A stretch of DNA of 5,320 bases from an uncultured Halieaceae bacterium (GTDB lineage: Bacteria > Pseudomonadota > Gammaproteobacteria > Pseudomonadales > Halieaceae). The position numbers were made by a program, and so were the translations under genes. Shown here one piece after another: positions 1 through 5,320 of this stretch; position 1 is the stretch's first letter, and the number at the start of each line of letters is the position of its first letter. A model generated the notes under the pieces. It saw only the letters and a program-made list of their open reading frames with translations. It made no database searches and was not told the DNA's origin. The DNA lies in assembly GCA_913063005.1 (NCBI GenBank), contig CAJXZI010000155.1:1-5320 (forward strand). The letters are read 5' to 3'.

Positions 1-310
1 CCAACCCCAAGGTCTGAGCCTCTGCAAGATCATCGCGCGAGCGCCCCATTAAGCGTTTGGCTGATACAACCGTATTTTTTGGATCTGTGCTGACAGTGGC
101 CTTTGCCTCGTACCCGACCACCACCTTCTCGGAGAAGTGAACGACCGAGGGAAGTAAAACGTTACCTTCACCATCGGGAATAACATTGACACCAGCTGGT
201 GTTTTGACCGCGACCAAACTATTCGTCGTGCCTAGGTCGATGCCAAGCCCACGCTTGCGCTCTCGCTGAACTGACTGCCCGCTATCGGGTTCTGAAATTT
301 GCAATAACAA
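1..310 (-). CDS. hscA: Fe-S cluster assembly Hsp70-type chaperone HscA (5' part, cut by window edge)
   Basis: HscA is the specialised Hsp70 ATPase that binds the LPPVK motif of IscU and, with HscB, drives cluster transfer from the scaffold. Only the first 103 codons are in the window. The N-terminus reads LLQISEP, the hallmark start of HscA. The Hsp70 phosphate-binding motif GIDLGTTNSLVAV follows at about residues 23-35. After it come IPDGEGNVLLPSVVHF and the nucleotide-binding-domain segment KNTVVSAKRLMGRS at 78-91. No ATG is available: the in-frame hscB stop (TAG, 323-325) lies just upstream and the codons between are AGG, ATA, AGC and GCT. The first plausible start is TTG at 308-310, preceded by AGAGGA (319-324) with 8 nt spacing; a second TTG is at 302-304. 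The spacing to hscB is 12 nt, so translation is probably coupled. Family identity is seen directly; the TTG start is inferred. Confidence 0.95.
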   Translation of the reverse strand, partial: MLLQISEPDSGQSVQRERKRGLGIDLGTTNSLVAVKTPAGVNVIPDGEGNVLLPSVVHFSEKVVVGYEAKATVSTDPKNTVVSAKRLMGRSRDDLAEAQTLGL

Positions 311-318
311 AGCGCTTA

Positions 319-324
319 TCCTCT
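319..324 (-). promoter_or_regulatory. Ribosome binding site that fixes the hscA TTG start
   Basis: On the minus strand AGAGGA overlaps the hscB stop codon and lies 8 nt before TTG at 308-310. It is the only Shine-Dalgarno-like element between the hscB stop and the conserved LLQISEP codons. It therefore supports initiation at TTG 308-310 over TTG 302-304. Confidence 0.6.
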
Positions 325-823
325 ATGATCGCGCACGCGCTAACTCGTCGCTGAGCTTTTGCTGAAAGTGAAACTCAACCCACGCAGCAGACGCTGCTGC
401 AATATCACCCGCCTCGTAGCACTGGATAAACTTTTCTTGAGTACTGACATATGCCGCCTCAATCTCAGATGTAAGCTCGGCTGCGTCGGCTGCAGTCAGA
501 GCGTTATATTCCTGCACCCTCTCTCGCAACATCATTTGCTCGAACAAAAACTCAGGCGCCGCCGGCTGGCGCTCCAGCTCGGGCAAATCAATACCTGAGA
601 GTTGCAGTAGGTGACCAGCACGACTCACCGGCTGCTTTAACACGTTAAAGGCCTCATTGATGTCAGCAGCGCGCTTTGCTGCTGCTCGCTGCTCAAACGC
701 TGGAGCCGCGGTAAATCGATCAGGGTGACATATCGTCATCAACTGCTCGTAGCGATGCTCGAGCGCCGCAAGATCAATAGTAAATGCGGGTTCGAGATCA
801 AATGACGAGAAATAATTGGCCAC
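323..823 (-). CDS. hscB: Fe-S cluster assembly J-domain co-chaperone HscB
   Basis: HscB is the DnaJ-type partner of HscA; it binds IscU and stimulates HscA ATPase activity in the cytosol. The protein has 166 residues, close to the 171 of E. coli HscB. The N-terminal J-domain contains the catalytic HPD tripeptide at residues 33-35 (ICHPDRF), then AADINEAFNVLKQPVSRAGHLLQL, typical of helices III-IV of the family. The C-terminal half (about 90-166) is the helical IscU-binding domain, starting with PEFLFEQMMLRERVQEY, where the family carries its hydrophobic contact residues. The start codon is GTG (821-823), chosen because the next residues (ANYF) align with the usual MDYF start. A GAGG element at 828-831 lies 4 nt upstream. 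The gene follows iscA after 46 nt and precedes hscA by 12 nt. Confidence 0.96.
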   Translation of the reverse strand: MANYFSSFDLEPAFTIDLAALEHRYEQLMTICHPDRFTAAPAFEQRAAAKRAADINEAFNVLKQPVSRAGHLLQLSGIDLPELERQPAAPEFLFEQMMLRERVQEYNALTAADAAELTSEIEAAYVSTQEKFIQCYEAGDIAAASAAWVEFHFQQKLSDELARARS

Positions 824-869
824 GAGACCTCGCTTTGAAACTGTCTATTTTCAACGCTATTGGTTGGGG

Positions 870-1193
870 CTAAACAGTGAAACTCTCACCGCAGCCGCAT
901 TCGCCAGCAACATTCGGATTCCGAAACTCGAGGCCCTCGTTGAGTCCTTCACGCGCGAAATCAACGATCGTGCCATCCAGATAGACCAAGCTCTTGGGAT
1001 CGACAAAAACACGCACGCCATCGGTTTCAAAAACCGTATCGGTAGGGTCTTTGTCGTCTACAAACTCAAGCACATAGGCGAGCCCCGAGCATCCTGAGGT
1101 CTTAACCCCAATACGAATACCTTCGCCTCGGCCACGAGCGGCAAGCTGTTTGCCAACGTGTTCAGCGGCTGCGGATGTGACGCTAATCGCCAT
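870..1193 (-). CDS. iscA: A-type Fe-S carrier protein IscA
   Basis: IscA is an A-type carrier that binds iron or an Fe-S cluster and delivers clusters, especially [4Fe-4S], to target apoproteins. The 107 residues match the family length. The three invariant cysteines are present: C35 in the [10 protein letters not shown] motif, and C99 and C101 in the C-terminal GECGCGESF motif. This spacing is identical to E. coli IscA and, with the position between iscU and hscB, favours IscA over ErpA or SufA. The ATG at 1191-1193 overlaps the iscU stop in the sequence TAATG, a stop/start overlap that implies translational coupling to iscU. A GGGG stretch within the last iscU codons could serve as ribosome binding site. 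Confidence 0.97.
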   Translation of the reverse strand: MAISVTSAAAEHVGKQLAARGRGEGIRIGVKTSGCSGLAYVLEFVDDKDPTDTVFETDGVRVFVDPKSLVYLDGTIVDFAREGLNEGLEFRNPNVAGECGCGESFTV

Positions 1194-1576
1194 TATGAGC
1201 CCCGCTTGTCTCGGAAGTTCTTAACCGCAGCCTTGATCGCGTCCTCTGCAAGCACTGAGCAGTGGATTTTGACGGGAGGCAACGCAAGTTCCTGCGCAAT
1301 CTCCGTGTTTTTAATCGCTTCAGCTTCCTCGAGTTTCTTCCCTTTTACCCACTCAGTCAGAAGTGAGCTCGAAGCAATGGCTGAGCCACAACCATATGTC
1401 TTGAACTTGGCGTCCTCGATGACACCTTCATCGTTGACTTGGATCTGCAACCGCATAACGTCGCCACAGGCAGGTGCGCCTACCATACCAGTGCCTACAC
1501 TGTCGCTGTCTGCGTCCAGTTTCCCTACGTTGCGAGGGTTTTCATAGTGATCGATTACTTTTTCGCTGTAAGCCAT
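1193..1576 (-). CDS. iscU: Fe-S cluster assembly scaffold IscU
   Basis: IscU is the scaffold on which IscS-derived sulfur and iron form a [2Fe-2S] cluster before HscA/HscB-assisted transfer. The protein has 127 residues, as usual for the family. All functional residues are visible: cluster-ligand cysteines C37 (GAPACGDV), C63 ([10 protein letters not shown]) and C106 ([10 protein letters not shown]), plus D39, whose replacement stabilises the cluster in homologues. The HscA recognition motif LPPVK is at 99-103. The N-terminus [18 protein letters not shown] is the standard IscU start. Its ATG (1574-1576) has the strongest Shine-Dalgarno in the operon. The gene lies 29 nt after iscS and overlaps iscA by one base. 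Confidence 0.98.
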   Translation of the reverse strand: MAYSEKVIDHYENPRNVGKLDADSDSVGTGMVGAPACGDVMRLQIQVNDEGVIEDAKFKTYGCGSAIASSSLLTEWVKGKKLEEAEAIKNTEIAQELALPPVKIHCSVLAEDAIKAAVKNFRDKRGS

Positions 1577-1582
1577 AACCTA

Positions 1583-1589
1583 CTCCTTT
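1583..1589 (-). promoter_or_regulatory. Strong ribosome binding site of iscU
   Basis: The minus strand reads AAAGGAG, 6 nt before the iscU ATG. This is a near-perfect anti-16S complement at optimal spacing. By eye it is clearly better than the elements before iscR, iscS, iscA, hscB or hscA, and suggests that IscU is made in excess over its neighbours. Confidence 0.75.
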
Positions 1590-1605
1590 AAGCGCGAACT
1601 ACTGA

Positions 1606-2838
1606 TTAGTGCGCTGCCCATTCAATGGTGTTGAGATCAATGCCGTCTTGGTACATATCCCAAAGCGGCGAGAGCTCACGTAATTTGTCGACGGCGTGCC
1701 GCACGCTCTGTGCGGCCTGATCAACATCTTCTTCTGTGGTAAATCGTCCAAAACTAAAGCGCAGCGAACTGTGAGCCAGCTCATCGTTAAGTCCGAGAGC
1801 TCTAAGCACATACGAGGGCTCGAGGCTTGCAGAGGTGCAGGCCGAACCACTGGAAATCGCGAGATCCTTGAGGGACATGAGTAGCGACTCACCCTCAACG
1901 AATGCAAAACTCACGTTGAGAGCGCCCGGTAAACGGTGATCGCGCGAGCCGTTCATGTGGACTTCAGGGATGTCATTGATCGCATCCCAAAATCGCTGGC
2001 GAAGACCTTTCAGACGATCGCCCTCCGCCTGCATTTCCTCGTTTGCGATACGCGCCGCCTCACCAAGACCGACGATTTGGTGGGTTGCAAGTGTACCCGA
2101 GCGCATACCTCGCTCGTGACCGCCTCCGTGCATTTGCGCCTCAATACGTACGCGAGGCTTACGACGCACGTAGAGCGCACCAATACCTTTTGGACCGTAC
2201 ATTTTGTGCGCCGAAATCGAGAGGAGATCGACTTTCATTGTCTCCATATCAAGCGGCAGCTTACCTGTGCTTTGCGCCGCATCGACGTGATAGATCACAC
2301 CGCGCTCACGGCATACCTCACCAATGCCAGCAATATCGTTGACCACGCCGATTTCGTTGTTAGCGTGCATGACACTCACTACCGATGTGTCCTCGCGCAT
2401 CGCTGATGCAATCATTTCGGGTGTTGTGAGGCCATCTTCGTTTGGCTCTAGATACGTGACATCAAAACCCTCGCGCTCAAGCTGCCGGCAGGTATCCAGC
2501 ACAGCTTTATGCTCAATTTTAGATGTGATGATGTGCTTACCTTTACGCTGGTAGAAGTTTGCAGCCCCCTTAATCGCAAGGTTGTCAGACTCTGTTGCCC
2601 CTGAAGTCCAAACGATTTCGCGCGGGTCGGCATTGATGAGTTCTGCAACCTGACAGCGCGCGTTCTCGATAGCTTCCTCTGCCTTCCAGCCGTACTGGTG
2701 CGATCGAGAAGCTGGGTTCCCAAAAACACCGTCCATCGACAAACACTTTGTCATCGCTTCTACGACACGCGGATCAACGGGTGTGGTTGACAGGTAGTCT
2801 AGGTAAATAGGCACGTTAATCGTCTCAGCCTTCCCCAT
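1606..2838 (-). CDS. iscS: Cysteine desulfurase IscS
   Basis: IscS is a pyridoxal-phosphate enzyme that converts L-cysteine to L-alanine and holds the sulfur as a persulfide. It passes the sulfur to IscU and also to tRNA thiolation and other pathways. It has 410 residues against 404 in E. coli. Active-site features are at the expected offset of six: H110 in [10 protein letters not shown], the cofactor-binding segment VDAAQSTGK (185-193), the Schiff-base lysine K212 in [10 protein letters not shown], and the mobile-loop persulfide cysteine C334 in [17 protein letters not shown]. The C-terminus [17 protein letters not shown] matches the IscS region that docks IscU. These features place it in the IscS group rather than NifS or SufS. 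The ATG (2836-2838) follows AGGAAAAGAG within 4-14 nt. iscR ends 27 nt upstream. Confidence 0.98.
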   Translation of the reverse strand: MGKAETINVPIYLDYLSTTPVDPRVVEAMTKCLSMDGVFGNPASRSHQYGWKAEEAIENARCQVAELINADPREIVWTSGATESDNLAIKGAANFYQRKGKHIITSKIEHKAVLDTCRQLEREGFDVTYLEPNEDGLTTPEMIASAMREDTSVVSVMHANNEIGVVNDIAGIGEVCRERGVIYHVDAAQSTGKLPLDMETMKVDLLSISAHKMYGPKGIGALYVRRKPRVRIEAQMHGGGHERGMRSGTLATHQIVGLGEAARIANEEMQAEGDRLKGLRQRFWDAINDIPEVHMNGSRDHRLPGALNVSFAFVEGESLLMSLKDLAISSGSACTSASLEPSYVLRALGLNDELAHSSLRFSFGRFTTEEDVDQAAQSVRHAVDKLRELSPLWDMYQDGIDLNTIEWAAH

Positions 2839-2865
2839 AATGCTCTTTTCCTCAGACGCTTAGGT

Positions 2866-3333
2866 CTATTGGTCTCTGATGGTCAATGGCTGCGCGTCAA
2901 CAATGCCCGCCATATAACTACTTGCTCTAAATCCACCTCGCTTAACGAGGTCCTCTAAACTGATGCCGCTCAAAAAGCCGTGGATCTGATCCGACAGGTC
3001 CTGCCAAAGATGATGGGTTAAACACACCTCACCGTGGTTACAATCGCCTCTTCCCTGACAGTTGGTCGCATCAATCGACTCATCAACCGCATCGATGATT
3101 TGCGCGACAAAAATGGTCTCAAAGCCCCGGGCCAACTGATAACCACCGCCGGGGCCTCTGATGCTACGAACCAAATCTTCCCTGCGTAATTTTGAAAACA
3201 ACTGCTCGAGGTAGGACAGCGAGATCTCTTGCCGCTGTGAGATATCGGCAAGCGTAATGGGCTGCGTGTCGCCATGAATGGCGAGATCAAGCATTGCTGT
3301 CACCGCGTAGCGGCCCCGAGTGGTCAGTTTCAT
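2866..3333 (-). CDS. iscR: Fe-S cluster-sensing transcriptional regulator IscR
   Basis: IscR is an Rrf2-family repressor/activator that reports cellular Fe-S status. With its [2Fe-2S] cluster bound it represses the isc operon; as apoprotein it still controls other targets. The 155-residue protein starts with [18 protein letters not shown], the canonical IscR start. The helix-turn-helix spans about 28-50 with S40, E43 and Q44, which in E. coli IscR contact DNA or discriminate between site classes. The wing RGPGGGYQL follows at 59-67. The unusual cluster ligands are intact: C92, C98, C104 and H107. It is the first gene of the isc cluster, 27 nt before iscS, and the preceding gap holds a matching type 1 operator, so autorepression is very likely. 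The ATG (3331-3333) has no clear Shine-Dalgarno; only GCGAAACGA precedes it. The C-terminal tail after about residue 135 is divergent, as is common. Confidence 0.97.
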   Translation of the reverse strand: MKLTTRGRYAVTAMLDLAIHGDTQPITLADISQRQEISLSYLEQLFSKLRREDLVRSIRGPGGGYQLARGFETIFVAQIIDAVDESIDATNCQGRGDCNHGEVCLTHHLWQDLSDQIHGFLSGISLEDLVKRGGFRASSYMAGIVDAQPLTIRDQ

Positions 3334-3350
3334 TCGTTTCGCATGACGCT

Positions 3351-3387
3351 CTTACGTAATACCCGACTAGTTTAGTCAAGAATTATC
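3351..3387 (-). promoter_or_regulatory. Candidate iscR promoter elements overlapping the operator
   Basis: Two alternatives can be read on the minus strand. In the first, the -35 box TTGACT (3374-3379, inside the operator) is followed after 17 nt by a weak -10, CGTAAG (3351-3356). Transcription would then start near 3344, leaving a leader of only about 10 nt. In the second, a better -10-like hexamer GATAAT (3382-3387) lacks a convincing -35; the start would fall near 3375, inside the operator. Either way IscR would overlap RNA polymerase. The sequence alone does not decide between them. Confidence 0.45.
3359..3383. promoter_or_regulatory. Type 1 IscR operator upstream of iscR
   Basis: The 25-nt palindrome has half-sites CCCGACTA and TAGTCAAG around a TTT-centred core. 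Compared with the published E. coli type 1 consensus (ATASYYGACT-RWWWY-AGTCRRSTAT) it matches 23 of 25 positions by my count on either strand. The inverted GACT/AGTC pair is perfect. The site lies 26 nt before the iscR start codon. Holo-IscR binding here would block transcription of iscR and the genes behind it. Only one site is visible, whereas the E. coli promoter is described with two. Confidence 0.88.
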
Positions 3388-3407
3388 TGCGCTACCAGCA
3401 GAACTGC

Positions 3408-4151
3408 TTATTTCGTGCGATTTTCCCGAATTACCCGCCTTGTTTCCTTCAAAATACCGCGCAGTATTTGCACTTCCATATCATCAAGACGCACCCGGCT
3501 ATACAGTCGGCGTAACCGCGTCATTAACTGTCGCGGCGCTGCAGGGTTGAGAAACTCAAGCTCAACCAGAGTCTCTTCAAGATGCTCGTAGAAATATTCC
3601 ATATCCTGCGAGGTCGCGAAGGGGTTCTCCCAATGCGAATCCTCCTCGGGTGGTAGCGCCCCCTCAAGCTCGGCCATACGAATCTCGTAGCAAACGATTT
3701 GAACCGCCATAGACAGATTCAAAGACTCGTAATCAGGGTGGGTTGGTATGTGGCAATGCAGATTGCATCGCCGCAATTCTTCATTATTTAAGCCGCTATC
3801 CTCGCGACCAAAGAGAATCGATACCTTCTCGTTTACTGAACGCTCAACAATACGGCCCGCCGTCAAGCGAGCGTCTTGCACTGGCCAAGGGATCCGCCGT
3901 TCACGCGCACTGGTGCCTACAACGAACTGGCTGTCCCCTATTGCGTCATCGAGTGAATGGACAACACGAGCACGCTGGATAATGTCTACCGCGGATGCTG
4001 CACGCCACTCCGCCTCAGGATCGGGAAATTTTCGAGGGTCGACCAAAACAAGCTGATGAAGACCCATATTTTTCATTGCTCTGGCGACAGCACCGATGTT
4101 GCCAGGGTGCGAAGGATTGACCAATACGACTTGGATGTTGTCAGAATTCAT
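3408..4151 (-). CDS. trmJ: tRNA (cytidine/uridine-2'-O-)-methyltransferase TrmJ
   Basis: TrmJ is a SPOUT-class, SAM-dependent enzyme that methylates the 2'-O-ribose of nucleotide 32 in the anticodon loop of certain tRNAs. With the start at 4149-4151 the protein has 247 residues, against 246 in E. coli. The N-terminus NIQVVLVNPSHPGNIGAVAR contains the conserved arginine (R24). SARERRIPWP follows at 81-90. The knotted SAM-binding motifs are ILFGREDSGLNNEEL (112-126) and the PDYESLNLSMAVQIVCYE stretch (139-156). The C-terminal part (after about 180) has the family's YFYEHLEETL and LRRLYSRVRL helices. The frame stays open upstream to an ATG at 4245-4247, but those 32 residues show no family similarity and cross the promoter region, so the internal ATG is preferred. 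The gene is divergent from suhB and lies 74 nt before iscR, the classic gammaproteobacterial arrangement. Confidence 0.95.
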   Translation of the reverse strand: MNSDNIQVVLVNPSHPGNIGAVARAMKNMGLHQLVLVDPRKFPDPEAEWRAASAVDIIQRARVVHSLDDAIGDSQFVVGTSARERRIPWPVQDARLTAGRIVERSVNEKVSILFGREDSGLNNEELRRCNLHCHIPTHPDYESLNLSMAVQIVCYEIRMAELEGALPPEEDSHWENPFATSQDMEYFYEHLEETLVELEFLNPAAPRQLMTRLRRLYSRVRLDDMEVQILRGILKETRRVIRENRTK

Positions 4152-4177
4152 GGAACTACCCGTAATAATGCGCGGCG

Positions 4178-4186
4178 AGTGTACCA
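4178..4186 (-). promoter_or_regulatory. Candidate extended -10 promoter of trmJ
   Basis: The minus strand reads TGGTACACT: a TG-n extension followed by the -10 hexamer TACACT (4178-4183). No good -35 box is found at 16-18 nt, where the sequence is GC-rich, so it would depend on the extended -10. Transcription would begin near 4171, giving a leader of about 20 nt before the trmJ ATG. This also supports the shorter TrmJ start. Confidence 0.45.
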
Positions 4187-4190
4187 AAAC

Positions 4191-4220
4191 CTGACGGCAG
4201 CGCGCGCTTCTTGCTATGAT
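4191..4220 (+). promoter_or_regulatory. Candidate sigma70 promoter of suhB
   Basis: A -35-like CTGACG (4191-4196) is followed after 18 nt by TATGAT (4215-4220), preceded by the extended -10 dinucleotide TG (4212-4213). The predicted start lies near 4227, giving a leader of roughly 23 nt. The only Shine-Dalgarno-like bases before the suhB ATG are GGA at 4240-4242. Confidence 0.6.
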
Positions 4221-4249
4221 CGCGCCCCCACGAACGCCCGGACACAATC

Positions 4250-5035
4250 ATGGAACCAATGGTCAACATCGCGCTCCGCGCAGCAAGAAAAGCAGGCAAT
4301 CTGATTGTCCGAGCGTCCGATGACCTCAGCCGTTTGCGTTTTGAAGCAAAAGGTAAGGCTGACTTCGTGACTGAAGTGGACCTGGCCGCCGAGCGGGATC
4401 TGATCTACAACCTTCAGAGCACCTACCCAGACCACGCTTTTATCTGCGAAGAAAGTGGGCGGACAGGACCTGATGATGCGGAACATGTCTGGGTCATCGA
4501 CCCGCTCGATGGGACCAGTAATTTCATGCGAGGTATACCCCATTACGCCATCAGCATGGCGTGCATAAAAGGCGGAAAGCTCGAACACGCCGTGATTGTC
4601 GATCCCGTCAAGCAGGAAGAATTTACTGCATCGCGCGGCAGAGGCGCTCAACTGAACGGCAGACGCATCCGCGTTTCGGATCGAAGCGATATGCGAGAAT
4701 GTCTCTTTGGCACCGGTGCGCCGTGGCTGGGTAACTGCGATGATCGGATGGATTGGTATGTTCAAGGCTTGGCAAAGGTTGCGGGAAGCTCAATGGGTAT
4801 CAGACGCGCCGGTGCAGCGGCACTAGACCTTGCCTACGTAGCAGCCGGTCGACTCGACGGGTTTTGGGAAGCAGGCCTCAAACCCTGGGATATTGCAGCA
4901 GGCACTTTGTTGATTCGCGAATCAGGGGGTCTGGTTACAAACTTCCAGGGCAGTGATGACGTTCTTGGGGGCAAGGGCGATGTCGTCTGCGCCAATCCAA
5001 AGCTACTCAAACAGCTCGCGGCGGCTATTCGCTAG
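4250..5035 (+). CDS. suhB: Inositol-1-monophosphatase family protein SuhB
   Basis: SuhB belongs to the Mg-dependent, Li-sensitive inositol monophosphatase family. It hydrolyses inositol-1-phosphate, and in E. coli it also binds NusA as part of the rRNA antitermination complex. The protein has 261 residues against 267 in E. coli. The metal-binding signature is complete: the CEESG motif with E67/E68, then D84-P-L86-D87-G-T-S in WVIDPLDGTSNF, and D214 in the second family signature KPWDIAAGTLLIRESGG (211-227). KADFVTEVDLAAE at 36-48 is also typical. The start MEPMVNIALRAARKAGNLI aligns with the family start. The frame ends at TAG (5033-5035). Divergence from trmJ next to the isc genes is conserved. 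Whether the NusA role applies here cannot be judged from the sequence. Confidence 0.95.
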   Translation: MEPMVNIALRAARKAGNLIVRASDDLSRLRFEAKGKADFVTEVDLAAERDLIYNLQSTYPDHAFICEESGRTGPDDAEHVWVIDPLDGTSNFMRGIPHYAISMACIKGGKLEHAVIVDPVKQEEFTASRGRGAQLNGRRIRVSDRSDMRECLFGTGAPWLGNCDDRMDWYVQGLAKVAGSSMGIRRAGAAALDLAYVAAGRLDGFWEAGLKPWDIAAGTLLIRESGGLVTNFQGSDDVLGGKGDVVCANPKLLKQLAAAIR

Positions 5036-5086
5036 ATAAACACAGATAGACAAAAACAGGAGCACCGGGCCTACTGACCACGGCCG

Positions 5087-5296
5087 ATGCCCTCCCTCGG
5101 GAACTTTCATCGGGCTTTGGGCTTTGGGCTTTGGGCTTTGGGCTTTGGGCTTTGGGCTTTGGGCTTTGGCAGCCATGATTTACCGGAGCCCCGACTAACA
5201 TTCCCCACTATCGAAATCGAACGCTTTGCTGACTGGGCCGCAGTAAATACCACCGTCTTCGAAGACCTCTTCGGCTCTCCGGTGGCTATCCAATAG
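5087..5296 (+). CDS. Doubtful 69-codon open frame running through the heptamer array
   Basis: The frame starts at ATG 5087-5089 without a Shine-Dalgarno and runs through the array, where it reads as GLWALGF repeats (seven codons per three heptamers). It then continues as SHDLPEPRLTFPTIEIERF and ends with VFEDLFGSPVAIQ. The repeat-encoded half is simply what this array gives in one frame and is not evidence of a protein. The last 35 or so codons use codons similar to suhB (ATC, TTC, GAA, GAC, ACC) and could be the tail of a gene whose beginning is missing. I do not recognise it. It is most likely not a functional protein as it stands. Confidence 0.15.
   Translation: MPSLGNFHRALGFGLWALGFGLWALGFGSHDLPEPRLTFPTIEIERFADWAAVNTTVFEDLFGSPVAIQ
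5112..5167 (+). repeat. Tandem heptamer array, eight perfect copies of GGGCTTT
   Basis: Positions 5112-5167 are (GGGCTTT)8 with no mismatch, followed by a broken copy that starts GGC at 5168. The array begins 76 nt after the suhB stop. The plus strand has a GGG run every 7 nt with 4-nt loops, which fits the usual G-quadruplex pattern several times over. The complement is (AAAGCCC)8. Because the unit is not a multiple of three, copy-number change would shift any frame crossing it. If suhB transcripts run through, the G-rich strand is the RNA strand. Confidence 0.97.
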
Positions 5297-5320
5297 GTTT
5301 CTGGGGGTTACAAACGCGAT

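Larger units (their letters stand above)
5036..5320. other. Region downstream of suhB without a recognisable gene
   Basis: No known gene, RNA gene or clear intrinsic terminator is seen here. Short inverted pairs such as CCGA/TCGG around 5083-5099 are only 4 bp long and have no T-run. The main feature is the heptamer array at 5112-5167. Beyond it two short frames are open. One on the plus strand ends at the TAG at 5294-5296. The other, on the minus strand, enters from the right edge and ends at the TAG at 5195-5197 (41 codons). Neither matches a family I know. Confidence 0.7.

Noticed and set aside
824..869. A regulatory element or small RNA in the 46-nt gap between iscA and hscB
   Set aside because: Only a weak 4-bp inverted pair (CAAC/GTTG) is seen, with no promoter-like boxes. 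It is long enough only for the hscB ribosome site and a spacer.
1158..1547. A 129-codon plus-strand open frame opposite iscU and the iscA start
   Set aside because: It is a shadow of iscU; it is low-complexity serine-rich sequence with no supporting start signal.
1936..2406. A 156-codon plus-strand open frame opposite iscS
   Set aside because: It lies wholly antisense to a certain gene, has no recognisable domain or ribosome site, and its composition is a by-product of iscS codon use.
3386..3402. Hairpin TCTGC-loop-GCAGA after the trmJ stop as a terminator
   Set aside because: The stem is only 5 bp with a 7-nt loop and no following T-run on the minus strand, so it does not meet the criteria of an intrinsic terminator.
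4152..4247. A 32-codon upstream extension of trmJ, starting at the ATG at 4245-4247
   Set aside because: The extra residues have no TrmJ similarity, and the internal ATG at 4149-4151 gives the family length. The extension would also be translated across the likely trmJ promoter and up to the suhB start.
4214..4765. A 183-codon minus-strand open frame opposite suhB
   Set aside because: It is antisense to suhB, whose identity is certain; the translation shows no family features.
5112..5170. A CRISPR array or mobile-element end at the heptamer repeat
   Set aside because: The units are contiguous without spacers, and there are no terminal inverted repeats, transposase or target duplications. 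It is a simple tandem repeat.

Overview
The window is the Isc iron-sulfur cluster assembly locus of a gammaproteobacterium, with its conserved flanking genes. The order on the minus strand is trmJ, iscR, iscS, iscU, iscA, hscB, hscA, with suhB divergent from trmJ. This is the arrangement known from Escherichia coli and relatives, and the proteins keep the length and catalytic residues of the E. coli family members. Base composition is moderate (a little over 50 % GC by eye). A marine or environmental lineage is possible, but the window cannot fix the genus.

Layout from left to right. Positions 1-310 hold the first 103 codons of hscA (minus strand, cut by the window edge). Then come hscB (323-823), iscA (870-1193), iscU (1193-1576), iscS (1606-2838) and the regulator iscR (2866-3333), all on the minus strand and separated by -1 to 46 nt. 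The 74-nt gap upstream of iscR carries a near-consensus type 1 IscR operator (3359-3383). trmJ (3408-4151, minus) and suhB (4250-5035, plus) diverge from a 98-nt region with a promoter candidate for each. The last 285 nt, downstream of suhB, contain no recognisable gene. They do contain eight perfect tandem copies of the heptamer GGGCTTT (5112-5167), followed by a short open frame of unknown meaning.

How the genes work together: IscS takes sulfur from cysteine and passes it to the scaffold IscU, where a [2Fe-2S] cluster is built. The co-chaperone HscB brings loaded IscU to the Hsp70-type chaperone HscA, which drives cluster release. IscA is an A-type carrier. IscR senses cluster supply through its own [2Fe-2S] cluster and represses the operon through the operator. 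fdx and iscX, usual downstream partners, would lie beyond the left edge. TrmJ (tRNA ribose methylation) and SuhB (inositol monophosphatase family) are syntenic neighbours, not part of cluster assembly.

I see no undescribed multi-gene system. The points most worth a second look are the G-rich heptamer array after suhB, the unusual iscR leader, and the non-ATG starts of hscB and hscA.
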